A stretch of 64,000 nt of DNA from Dioscorea cayenensis subsp. rotundata (taxonomy: Eukaryota > Streptophyta > Magnoliopsida > Dioscoreales > Dioscoreaceae). The position numbers and the translations under genes were made by a program. Within the stretch, counting starts at the first letter, position 1, and each line of letters begins with the position of its first letter. The stretch covers positions 1 through 64,000 of the forward strand of contig NW_024086660.1 in NCBI RefSeq assembly GCF_009730915.1. The letters run 5' to 3'. Below, in pieces: positions 22,131 through 31,627 of the stretch. The notes beneath the pieces are model-generated. The model saw nothing but the letters and a program-made list of their open reading frames with translations. It was not told where the DNA came from and searched no databases.

Positions 22131-23599
22131 AACATTATATGCATAGATGAAGGAAACATTGGAAGTGCTTGGCCTTAGGTTCACCCAAGCATGCAAAGAG
22201 AGCATTCTACAAGCAAGGAAAATTTCAACACTAAATACGAAAAATCAATGCTCTGGCTAAAAACTTGAATAAAAAAGGATGACAAACCCGAAATCGTGTA
22301 AGTGTGTGAACTCACTCAAAACAACCCAAAGTATACTCCTCACTGTTCTAAGTACAAGGGACTTATTTATCTACAAAATGTAACAAAAATTTTAAAAATG
22401 GTACTAGCTTCACACATCCTCTAAGTAGCCCTTTCCAAAGCGGCCGCTAAGGTGGCTTTCACACTTTCGAAGTGGTAGCTCTTTCTACCGGAGTGGTAGC
22501 TTTCACTCATCCTATGAGGTAGCTCTTTCTCTCATTAGCGCATAACTAGTATCGGACTTATGAGAGTATTTCCATACTTCATAGGTGGTAGCTCTTTCCA
22601 CCCAACAAGCACAAATAAAGAATAAAACTATTTTGTTCCTTCTTTTCATTTTTTCCCATTTTTTCCATAATTAACACAAGAAACAACTATAACTATTCAC
22701 TTATACATCAAACATGAGTTTCCAAATGAGTTCAAAGAGTGAGTAGTGCAATAAGTGTCAATCGGGCAAAAATTCCTAGAAATTCAAGCAAAAACTAGAG
22801 CATGAAAACATTCAATCTTAAAAAAAATCTCCTAAACTCAAGAATACAATCAATGCAACTAAGGTGAAGCGCCATTGACTATGTGAGCATGTATATCAAT
22901 CAAAACTACTATAAAAGAGATGTGTGCACTATGAAACTCCCCCTCCTCCCGCACTTAAGTTGTACATTGCCCCAATGTACACATGCAAGTTCATTAATAA
23001 TGTAAATCAATTAAATTCAGATGTGGGAGAAGCAATCAAAACAATACTCCCCTTACTCGTAGTTTTGCATTTGATGGAGCTAAGTCCTTGGGAATGTTGT
23101 TCCAACAGGTTATGAAGCTCACACGGCCAAGTGCTGAAACACCTTGGCCATGCCCATGACAAAGTCTCAATTCTCATGATGATAACACCATCTGCATGTA
23201 TACACGAGGGGTTTCAGTGAAGCTCAATAAAAACAAAAAATAACTCAAGTATATAAAAGATAAGACAATGAATACAACTTGAGATACAAAATGAAAATAA
23301 ACTCAGAAGGAAAGTCCTTTCTGAGTATACAAGTCCAAAATAAAATGCGGAAGTAAAAGACGAGGAAAATAAAATCAAGTGTCGATGCCATCCTCTGGCT
23401 CTGCTGATGAAGTACATGGTGGGTCAATTGGTGCTGGAATAGGGGATGGTGATACCGGAGAAGCTTAGGGGGCCTGAGGAGTTCTCAGCCATATGACATA
23501 TGATGAGCAGACGTCTCGCTCTAAGATCTGCTGTAATGTGTCCAAACATGCCATAAACTCCGTATACTATGTGGCCTGCGTAGCCCTAATATCGGCAAT
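22131..23599 (-). mobile_element. E3 3' internal region, non-coding
   Basis: No supported protein is present. Repeated GAGCTACC/AAGCTACC motifs lie at about 22430-22610 and match 59090-59290. Further upstream in the element is a hairpin plus purine tract (separate entry). ORFs of 60-70 residues around 22924-23430 show no family motif. Confidence 0.7.
22936..22980 (-). other. Conserved hairpin plus second purine tract (E3)
   Basis: The hairpin at 22962-22980 is GTACATTG with CAATGTAC around a three-base loop. On the minus strand it is followed by AAGTGCGGGAGGAGGGGGAG (22936-22955). This closely resembles the terminal PPT AAGTGTGGGGAG but lies 850 bp upstream of it. Confidence 0.65.
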
Positions 23600-24698
23600 C
23601 TCTACTCGGCCTCTGCTACTTCTATCCGTATCATCCCCCACAGCGCACTCGAGCCTCTCAAAATTATCATGGGCTTGAGATGGTGAAAACATGCGCACGG
23701 GGGTTGTTCCTCTGTCACCGGAGGCGCCTCGGTCTCCATAGGTGCTGACTGAGGCTCGGGGGCAGGCTGGGAAGCCTCGGCATCATCACCCTCCTCCTTG
23801 CCTATCTTTGGGTCGGTAAAACCATAGCATAAACCCCCGTGCAAACCCTGCAAACCCTGCCCATCAATCTCACCATCTCTAGGCTCAGGGGTGCAGGTAT
23901 ACTTGTCTTCTCGGCCCCACGAATCGCGCCCAAGAGACCCATGGCCATAACTAGTATTGTAATGTACGGCCCGAGAAGATCGCTCCCAATCTAGCATAGT
24001 GGCCCTGATGTCGAATATAATCAGCGACGATGTGGCCTAGATGGATCGGTAAGCACTGCATCATTAAATACAAGTATAGAAGCTCCTGCCGGCTCACCAC
24101 GGCCATTCACCGACCTACTCATGATGGCATGTAGATATCGGAACGCAGGTCGGGAAAGGCACGTGGCCTTGGACATCCCCGGCTCATACTGGCCCTGCCC
24201 ACATAATGCTCTGTAAGCTTTCTGTGGGGTCAGAGCTCCAGGATAATCTGTCAGTAACTGAGAGTACTCCTCAGTGTCTGTAAATGCCTCCTCGTATAAG
24301 CCGAGCTTAACTGAGAACTGAGTGATACTCAAACTATAGTGATGTCCAAGTGCTCTGAACTGAACAGTGTCAAGGTCATCGAATTTTGCATAGGATCTGT
24401 CGAACTCGAATGACGATAGAACCTCCAGTGTAAGCTCCTAAATGGTTGGCTCTCTAATTGACAATAACTACCACCAACCACCCACCGACGCGAGATCCTT
24501 AATCTCATCATTGAACTCGTCTCCCTGCAATAAATCTCTCAGTATGTTCGTGTCTAAGAACCGAGTTTGTTCGAACCGAAGTCTCGACAAACGCTCGAAC
24601 CGAGCCTGGTGCTCGGGGATGGTAAATCTCATGCTCTCAGACTCAGGAGACGACTCTCGCGGTCACTTATCAGCTTTCTTCTTTGACCGAGGTGCCAT
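23600..24698 (-). pseudogene. ATHILA-ORF-like protein, broken (E3)
   Basis: The start is ATG at 24698 (MAPRSKKKADK), three bases after a strong acceptor. A stop follows at 24665-24663 and another near 24480. The core at 24332-24021 reads MSITQFSVKLGLYEEAFTD, then Q..YEPGMSKATCLSRPAFRYLHA. It matches E8 (MSLTEFSVRLGLYDTEVTQ and DPRRTKATTLCSLVLQYIH) position by position. The C-terminal part (about 23997-23602) is acidic and proline-rich (EEGDDAEASQPAPEPQSAP). The family is the ATHILA ORF-1 type plant-transposon domain, found after gag/pol in Athila-like elements, and its role is unknown. The position is env-like, but I see no signal peptide or membrane segment to support an envelope. Confidence 0.75.
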
Positions 24699-24720
24699 AA
24701 TCTGCAAAAAATGAAAGAGA
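24699..24720 (-). promoter_or_regulatory. Predicted 3' splice acceptor before the ATHILA ORF (E3)
   Basis: The minus strand reads CTCTTTCATTTTTTGCAG/ATTATGG: a polypyrimidine tract and CAG three bases before the ORF's ATG. It pairs with the donor at 27565. Subtracting the inserted solo LTR leaves an intron of about 1.35 kb. Confidence 0.5.
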
Positions 24721-24967
24721 ATCGATCAAACAAGTTAATTAAACATAGCTGCAAAAATCCACATGGTTGTGCGGAATTTCAGCACGCCCGTGTGGATCCA
24801 CGGGGCGTGAACAAACACACGGCCACGCCTCAAACTCTAGAAATGCACAATTATAATGCTTCTACTTCGTTCTAAATATAAATAAACATTCTAATTGAAG
24901 AAACGAAGCATTATTGCTTAGTTTCATCGATGAAAATCATGAATTTGTGAAGGAAATCAAAGATAGG
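24721..24967 (-). mobile_element. E3 intron-like sequence, left of the solo LTR
   Basis: This is non-coding. It contains one CCACACGGGCGTG-type palindrome cluster near 24770-24830 and then AT-rich sequence. The end, CAAAGATAGG, matches the uninterrupted site in E5 at 36763-36770. Confidence 0.75.
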
Positions 24968-26472
24968 TGATTGCTTCCCCGCAAGTGTACGGGATCGCCA
25001 AGTAATACCTCGCATGAAGACATGAGGAACGTATTCCACGGGACTAAGGATATCCTATTACTCCTTCTCGAGCTATTATCTAGCCTAAGATCTCAAGTGA
25101 TGGATTTTTACTCTACTAAATGTAATTAAAGCAAAAACGAGATTATGACCAAATTAGAGAGAACAAGCAATAAGCAAGCAAGAAAATCAATGAGATGCAA
25201 TGGCCTATGGATGAGGATCCCCTTGAAGGGTTATCATGCAACATCGATGATGATCTAAATATGCAAGGGTAAAATTGACAATGAGATTCCAAGATTAGGA
25301 CAACCCTGATTTCTCGGCGATTGAACCCTAATCCCATACGAACATAGATAGTAATTTCTTCCAAATCTACATTCCTACGATTGAATTGAGTACGAGGAAA
25401 TCTCACTTAGGATTAAACCTACTCTTCTTCGGATTAAACCTACATGGAGGGCTACCAAACACCCGATTTCTCGGCGTGATGATACAAGCATCTCCTTTTA
25501 ATCCATTCATGACCAATACATGCGAGCAAGTTACATCTACATGCATCATTCATAAAAAGAGCTACGGATTTCTCCTTAGTGTAGCACTTAGCATGAAAAA
25601 CAATGGATTAAATCTCAAAATTACCCAAGCATGGAATTAACAAGTTATCATCCAACATACATGATAAAAACCCCAAAGGTTCACCAACACACGGTGGCCT
25701 TGGGGGTCTAGTGTGTCATCATCCCACAACAAGCAATACAAACAAGCAAAAACATGAAACAAAAAGCATAAATGACACTCCCTAGATGAAATGGTGGAGG
25801 AGGAGGTGAAGAATGTGCCGAATGACGCTTTCCCCGCCAAAGGAGTGCCAAATGACGCTTCCTCTAGCCGCGGGTCTCCTTCCTTCAAATCGTGGTAAAT
25901 CACCCCTTGAATGATGTTGCCTTCTTGCCTTGAGACTCTTGGACCTTGGGCTTGGATGATTTTCTAGCTTCCTTGCCCTTCTTCTCCTCCCCAAAGTCGC
26001 TACAAACCTCTCCAATGTCTCCCCAAAATATGCCCAGAAAAAGGTCTAACAAAAGGTTCCTTGTTCTGCCCTAAAAGTTGGTATTTATACCCCCCGAGGC
26101 ATACGGGTCATATGGGGGTAGTATGGGGATCGTATAACACTCAAAAACCCTAGATTCGCGATCCATACGGGTGTATACGGCCTCCATACGGCCCCGTATA
26201 TTGGGTAGTATCGAAATCTGGGCAGACACTTCAAATCATTCCGCTGCTACAGTGCATACAGCCCCCATACTGGGCAGTATGGGGGTAGTATGAAATTCTT
26301 GTTTTCTTCTCTTTTCGCCCAAATGATACCTTCTTATTCTCCATGGCTTCCTTATGCCCTACAAAGCAAATAGTAGACAATTAAGCGCAAAACGGGCATC
26401 AAACCTCACAAAATACATGCAAAGTGAATACGATATATATATATGAAAACACCTGCATTTAGACACTTATCA
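24968..26472 (-). mobile_element. Solo LTR, family B1, perfect TSD ATAGG
   Basis: This is a 1505-bp LTR with terminal TGATTGCTTCC at 24968 and TTATCA at 26472. ATAGG is duplicated exactly at 24963-24967 and 26473-26477. E5 carries the matching uninterrupted site at about 36761-36790, confirming the insertion. GTATTTATACCCCCCGAGG near 26080 is a candidate TATA region. CATACGG/CCGTAT repeats lie at 26100-26290. Confidence 0.95.
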
Positions 26473-26589
26473 ATAGGGCTTACCGTCGAGTTGAGATGAG
26501 AAAGCTTTGAAAACGGCTGGAAAAATAAGCAAAATCCTTCCAAATAGGGATACGAGGTCGGGAAACAATATAGGAGTGAAGAGAAACGA

Positions 26590-27240
26590 GAATCCTCACA
26601 GGGGCAGATGCACACCCCATGCGTCTCCACAGGAAAGCCTCACATGTATGAAGAAATTACCCACGCGCGTGCGTCTTCACAGGAAAGCCTCACAGGGGCA
26701 GATGCACATCCCTGTGCACTCTCGGGAAAACACTCACTGCCTCTGAACACAAATACACGGGCGTGTGGGGAATACCCACGCCCGTTCTCCCAACCCACAG
26801 GGCCAGCTGCACGCCCCTGTGGCATTTCTGGACATCCAAGAAAAATTACTAAGTGTTCCACACGCCCGTGCAGAAATTCTGCATGGGTGTCGACATTCAC
26901 AGGCCCAACTCACAGGGTCAAGCGCACGCCCCTGTGTCTTCTCGGGATAGAGAGAGCTCCTCTACAGAGATTCACACAGGCGTGCAGAAATTACCCACGC
27001 CCGTACGATTTTCATAAGGTCGCCCAAAGGGGCGAGTCCACGCCCCTGTGTGCTCTCGGGATAATCTGCCAATCTCTGCAGGAGTTCACACACCCGTGCC
27101 GAAATTACCCACACGCGTGCAAGAATCGCATGGTCATTCATAGTGGCAAGTCCACTCCCCTGTGAATTCTCTAGATGAGCTCGCAATGTAAATTCACGAG
27201 CGTGCGGAAATTCCGCACGCCCTTGCGTTTTCTCTGGATG
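26590..27240 (-). repeat. Palindrome array, unit about 115 bp (E3)
   Basis: The boundary motif CTCGGGATA/CTCTAGATG recurs at about 26938, 27053 and 27168, spaced 115 bases. Each unit holds two inverted pairs: CACGCCCGTG-like flanking GGAAATTACC, and CACAGGGGC...GCCCCTGTG. At least five units are visible, more diverged toward 26590. A long + strand ORF here (185 residues) is a by-product of the repeats. The same array is in E5 at 36940-37560, and its motif also sits in family A LTRs. Confidence 0.85.
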
Positions 27241-27502
27241 CCTTAGAAAATTATGCAGGCTCTACAGAAAATTTCTGAACATGTTTACACACTCATAGCC
27301 TGCCCTAATATGCAAATTTTACTAGTGAAAAACACGAAAAATGGCTCAAACGAGCCAACTTCGCTAAATCCACGTGAAAACACACTATGACAATTCAAAA
27401 CACACAATAAAACCGTAGCACAAGTATATAAAAATCAAGACACCAACACTCAACACTTTATTCATGCACACACTAAATTACTAAACCATGAAAATACTAA
27501 AC

Positions 27503-27568
27503 ACTTGGGTTGCCTCCCAAGAAGCGCTTGTTTAACGTCACTTAGCTTGACGTACCTTGTCTTACCTC
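27503..27568 (-). other. Twin stem-loop and splice donor (E3)
   Basis: On the minus strand, GAG/GTAAG (donor, intron from 27565) is followed by CGTCA-AGCTAAG-TGACG and then CTTGGG-AGGCAA-CCCAAG, with the same spacer TTAAACAAGCGCTT as in E1. Both stems are perfect here. It lies immediately after the end of the gag-protease frame. Confidence 0.65.
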
Positions 27569-28320
27569 ATGGGGGTTTATAGATGAAAGTTGCCCTCTTG
27601 CCCATGCCTTGGAAGCATGACGAGCAAAATCTCTTGAGGATAGAGGATGAATTATCGTGCTTGGGACCGCCTAGCAATGATTCACCCAGTTTGTTTGGTG
27701 CACGCACGTCTCCAACAGCCTTGGAGCATTTTCGGTGGCGTCTCCTAGCCCTCTTCAATTTCTGGAGCACCTTCTTCAAGATCCCCGGGGTAGATGGTAC
27801 TTCTTCCGTCGAACCAAGCATCATTTCTTCTTCAGTGTCCTCCTCTTGGTCGAACAAGCCTTTGTATGGATCTAGATTGAACAATTCTTGCATGTATTCA
27901 TCAACAATTTCATCAGTAGCATCTAGAAAATACAAAGTATCATCGAAATCAAGAGAATGCTGCATGGCTTCAGTAAGGCGGTATGTGAGCTTGTCATCTC
28001 CGACTCTAAATGTTATCTCTCCACCGTCCATGTCAATCAAGGCTTTGGAAGTCTGCAAAAATGGCCTCCCAAGTATCAAGGGTACATCTGCATCCTCATC
28101 GACATCTAGCACTATGAAGTCAACCGGAAAAAATGTACTTGTCCACTTTGATAAGCATGTCTTCGATGATGCCCCTCAGATATCTCACCGTTCGAACAGC
28201 CAATTGCAAAGTCATCCGAGTAGGCCTAGGCTCGCCCAAGCCTAGCTTTTGAAAGAAGGTGTATGGCATGACGTTGATATTGGCCCCTGAGTCCGCCAAT
28301 GCCATTTCTTCACCTAGATT
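27567..28320 (-). pseudogene. Retropepsin-like protease with intact D-S-G-A (E3)
   Basis: The catalytic loop at 28282-28293 encodes D-S-G-A in the context EEMALADSGANINVMPYT, the only complete retropepsin motif in the window. The frame continues through RPTRMTLQLAVRTVRYLRGI to about 28120. There a small shift moves it to a second frame that carries LDVDEDADVPLILGRPFL (the flap and psi-loop segment) and a basic tail, ending at 27567. So the active site is intact but the gene is split by a frameshift near 28115. The stop lies against the splice donor. Confidence 0.85.
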
Positions 28321-29590
28321 GCCAATATTACATGGAAAGATGAAGCTTCCTGGGTTTTTCTTCTTGTTCGGCATGTTCTTTTGCAAAACCACCGAGCAAG
28401 ATGCATCTAAAATCACTGAATTACTATCCTCTGACTTCTTCTTGTTGGTCAACAAGTCTTTCAAGAATTTTGCAAACTTAGGCATGTGGGCCAATGCCTC
28501 AACAAAAGGAATGTTGATGTGGAGTTGCTTGAACAAACTCAGGAACTTTTTGTACTGTTCATCCCCTTGGTTATTCTTCAATCTAGAAGGATAAGGGATT
28601 CTTGGCTTTAAAGATGGGGGTGCCATCTCTTTCTCTTTGCTTGCTCCTTTCTCAACCTCTATAATCTCGGGTGCATGTTCATTGGGTTTCTCACTCGGAA
28701 GCTTACCCTCAACCTCAGGACCACTTCTCAAAGTGATAGCCTTCACATGCTCTCTAGGATTGGTCTCGGTATTTCTTCGTAAGCTTCCTTATGGTCTCTC
28801 CGATAGAGACTTCACAATTTGCCCCACTTGATTCTCAAGATTATGCAAAGAGAAGGTGTGATTGTGAAGTGTAGCCTCAACTGATTGGAACCTTGTATCA
28901 GATGATTGCACAAACCTGAAAAAGGCCTTCTCCAAATCGTTCATTCGGGTCTCCAAACCTGAAACTCGGTTCTCCATGTTTGGGGCTTGTTGTTGGAAAC
29001 CCAGTGGCCCTATGGCCTTTTGCGGACCTTGGTTGCTCCACGAGAAATTGGGATGACTCTTCCAACCCGGATTATAGGTATTGTTGTATGGGTTTCCTTG
29101 ATTCCTCATGCTATTACCCACAAAATCGACGTTCTCAATGAAGATGCATCACCAATAGATATCGGGCAATCGGAGGGAGCATGTCCTCTACCACACCCGG
29201 TGCAAGTAATCATGGCCGCCACTCTATTCGAAGTTAGAAGATCTAACTTCTTACTCAATGATTCTACTTGAGCTGCCAACGAAGTCACTACATCTATCTC
29301 ATGGAGACCGGCCACCTTCTTCTTCTCCCTAGCATTTCATTCGTAGTTATTTAACACCATTTCTTCAATTAGTTGACGGGCCTCACCGGGGGTCTTGCTA
29401 CCTAAAGTACCTCCTGCTGCTGCATCCAAGAGTTACCTTGTACTTGGATTTAAACTGTTGTAAAAGGTCTGAACAATCATCCACTTCGGGAATCCATGTT
29501 GTGGGCACTTTCTCAAGAGCTCCTTGACCCTTTCCCACATCTCAAATAGAGACTCTAATTCCAACTGTACAAAGAACGAGATCTCATTAT
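28321..29590 (-). pseudogene. gag: Retrotransposon gag, 5'-truncated (E3)
   Basis: The capsid C-terminal part, near 29590-29400, is followed by REKKKVAGLHEIDVVTSLAA, the knuckle CTGCGRGHAPSDC at 29166-29204, the NPYNNTYNPGWKSHPNFSW linker, a helical MENRVSGLETRMNDLEKAF segment, and the KPRIPYPSRLKNNQGDEQYK block leading into the protease. Stops occur near 28787 and 29105. The 5' half is cut at 29590, where ATCTCATTATAG runs into LTR sequence. A short shared ATTATA suggests end-joining. Confidence 0.87.
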
Positions 29591-31181
29591 AGTTCCTAAT
29601 TGATGCAACAATGAGTTATGGAAATCCCTAATTACATGATCCCAAATCTAAGATCAACCATGCCTAACCCTATACATGTCCCGGAGGAGAGATTAAATAA
29701 CCTCTCAACCTCGCACTCGCATAGAATTGCAATGAGCTCTAGGGATTCCTAGTGATAAACCCTATTCCTATGTATAGATCTAACCTTTTGGTCCAGGTGG
29801 AAGATCCCTAGCCATAATTAAGCCATAGGTGCTAAAATCACTTCAACGCTTCACTCCGTTGCACTCGCAACTAAGCCCCAGCGGAAGGTCATCCCTTAGC
29901 CCGTTCACTCTACTATGGCAGCAAAGAACTCTTGGAACGAGAAGGTAGGATTGATCACATTGGAGGAGAAAGGGGACGCTCTGCTACCTCTCAACTCACC
30001 CTCTCAACCCTCTCCAATCTAGCTTTGTCCAACTCTCATGGTGTGTCACTCACTCTCAAGAGTTACCAACAAGAACTCTCAACCCTAGTGTCACTCTAGG
30101 GAAGTATTCATACAATCAAGTCTCCAAGATTGGAACTCACAATAAACATCAATTAATTGAAAGCATAATAAACAGATTCAATTAAACGAATAAATCCTAG
30201 GGTTCACAAATACCCAAGTACCCACTAGGGTTTTAGTTCTCCATGGAGCTAGATACAATTAATGAAATCGAATGTAAAAACAAAGCATCCATTGAAAATC
30301 CCCTCGTTAGTCGTGGTGATGGTCTTGTGGAGCATCCTCTACTCATCGCAAGGGTCCCTTTGTCCAGCCTAGGATACATATCGCCGGATCGGTACCGACG
30401 AAAGCTCTCTCACTAACCTTCTTCCAAACTACGCGCCATGTCAGAGCTGTACAACCTCTCCAAAGCCCTAGCCAATACCTCTCAAAACTCTAGCTACCAC
30501 ATTCTCTCAAGTAAGGGAAAAGATGGAGAAAAGAATGCTAAAATCTGGGTTGAAATCGGCTTTTAAAGGGCTAGAATCGGGAATCCACATGCCCATGTGG
30601 GCGCCCCTGTTGATTTTTCATACGGCCGTGTGAAATTTCCACACGCCCGTGTGGATTCTTTGGTTTCCTGTTTCCTCGGGCGGCTGTAAATAGTACTACT
30701 GTAGTGTTTTTGCTACAGTATTTTCTACAATACCCTGCTATAGTACCGGTCTGAAATACTCCCGAATCCATACTTTCATCGAGGTAATGCAAACGTGCAC
30801 ACATTTACGTTGTAGATCGTCTTACTTTTTTAATAACGGACATGTTGGTGGAGATCTTGTTCTATATGCACAAGTCAGAATGCTTGAATGTGACTGTCTT
30901 TGTGCCCCTCTAAATAGTTGTGCTAACTCGAGTACGAGGAGGTTGGCACACATTCCTGCATCGAGAACCCGACCTATGTTTTCGCGTCTAAACCTTAGCA
31001 AGATTTTCTCCAAATTAGTGCATTATGACCCACATTGGCTTTTTCCTCTCAAAATCGGCCTCACAACCCTACTTGCATGAAAGTAACATAAATACACCCA
31101 TATTAGCGGTCAAACACTAGAAAAGTAATGCTCAACACAAGGAAAGAACATTTCGTATTCTTATCGCACAAACACTTATCA
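29591..31181 (-). mobile_element. Family A LTR lacking its last ~320 bp
   Basis: Family A landmarks run in reverse, from CTTCCTAATTGATGCAAC-type sequence at 29595 to TTATCA at 31181. It contains the CACACGCCCGTGTGG palindrome cluster near 30590-30650. The missing end would have carried the PBS side, so its original partner element cannot be named. The outer end lies inside another LTR (31182-31627), suggesting nested insertion. Confidence 0.85.
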
Positions 31182-31627
31182 AGTACCCCCAAAAACACTC
31201 CCTAATCCACTTTTCATCGAGGTAACATAAATAGGCACACGTTTATAACGTAGATCTCATCGCTTCTTCAATAAACGGGTTCATTGGTGAAGATCTTGCT
31301 ATCATTGCACAAGTTGGGATACGCAAATGTGACTGCCTTCGTGCTCCTCCAACTCATTGAAATACCTTGAATACATGGAGGTTGGCACATATTCATGAAT
31401 CTTAGAGCCCCACTTGTGTCTACGCGTTTGTTGCATCCAAGATTCCACCAAATAGTGCATTCATGATCTACTTTTGGCTTCTTTTCTTAATACTTACCTT
31501 AACAAACCTACATGTGCCAAAGAACACAAATTCACATGTATTAGGCTATTAGCGCTTAAAACTGATATAAGTCATGCTCATCATAAGGAAAGAATACTTC
31601 GCATTCTAAACACACAAGCACTTATCA
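31182..31627 (-). mobile_element. Family A LTR fragment
   Basis: These are about 446 bp of the U3 end of a minus-strand family A LTR, of the subtype with TTCTTCAATAAACGGGTTCATTGG as in E6 and E7. The terminal TTATCA at 31627 abuts the protease of E4. Confidence 0.8.

Noticed and set aside
23600..24698. A host gene encoding an acidic proline-rich protein
   Set aside because: Its core aligns with the E8 and E1 ORFs and it sits between E3 gag-protease and the E3 PPT, so it belongs to the element.
26608..27165. 185-residue + strand ORF
   Set aside because: It lies wholly within the CACGCCCGTG palindrome array on the strand opposite to E3's genes. Its Cys/His/Pro-rich composition comes from the repeat, and the matching E5 region is not open.
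26590..27240. CRISPR-like array of short repeats and spacers
   Set aside because: The motifs are palindromic and variable, units are about 115 bp without unique spacers, and the host is a plant. This is an element-internal tandem repeat.
27583..28652. Serine-rich + strand ORFs of 220 residues (27583-28245), with a twin at 37984-38652
   Set aside because: They are antisense shadows of the protease genes of E3 and E5. The conserved codon pattern of the minus-strand retropepsin explains their length.
29591..31627. Treating 29591-31627 as the 5' LTR of E3
   Set aside because: The LTR lacks the PBS-side end and joins gag in mid-capsid through a short microhomology. It may derive from E3 by deletion, but the linkage cannot be shown.
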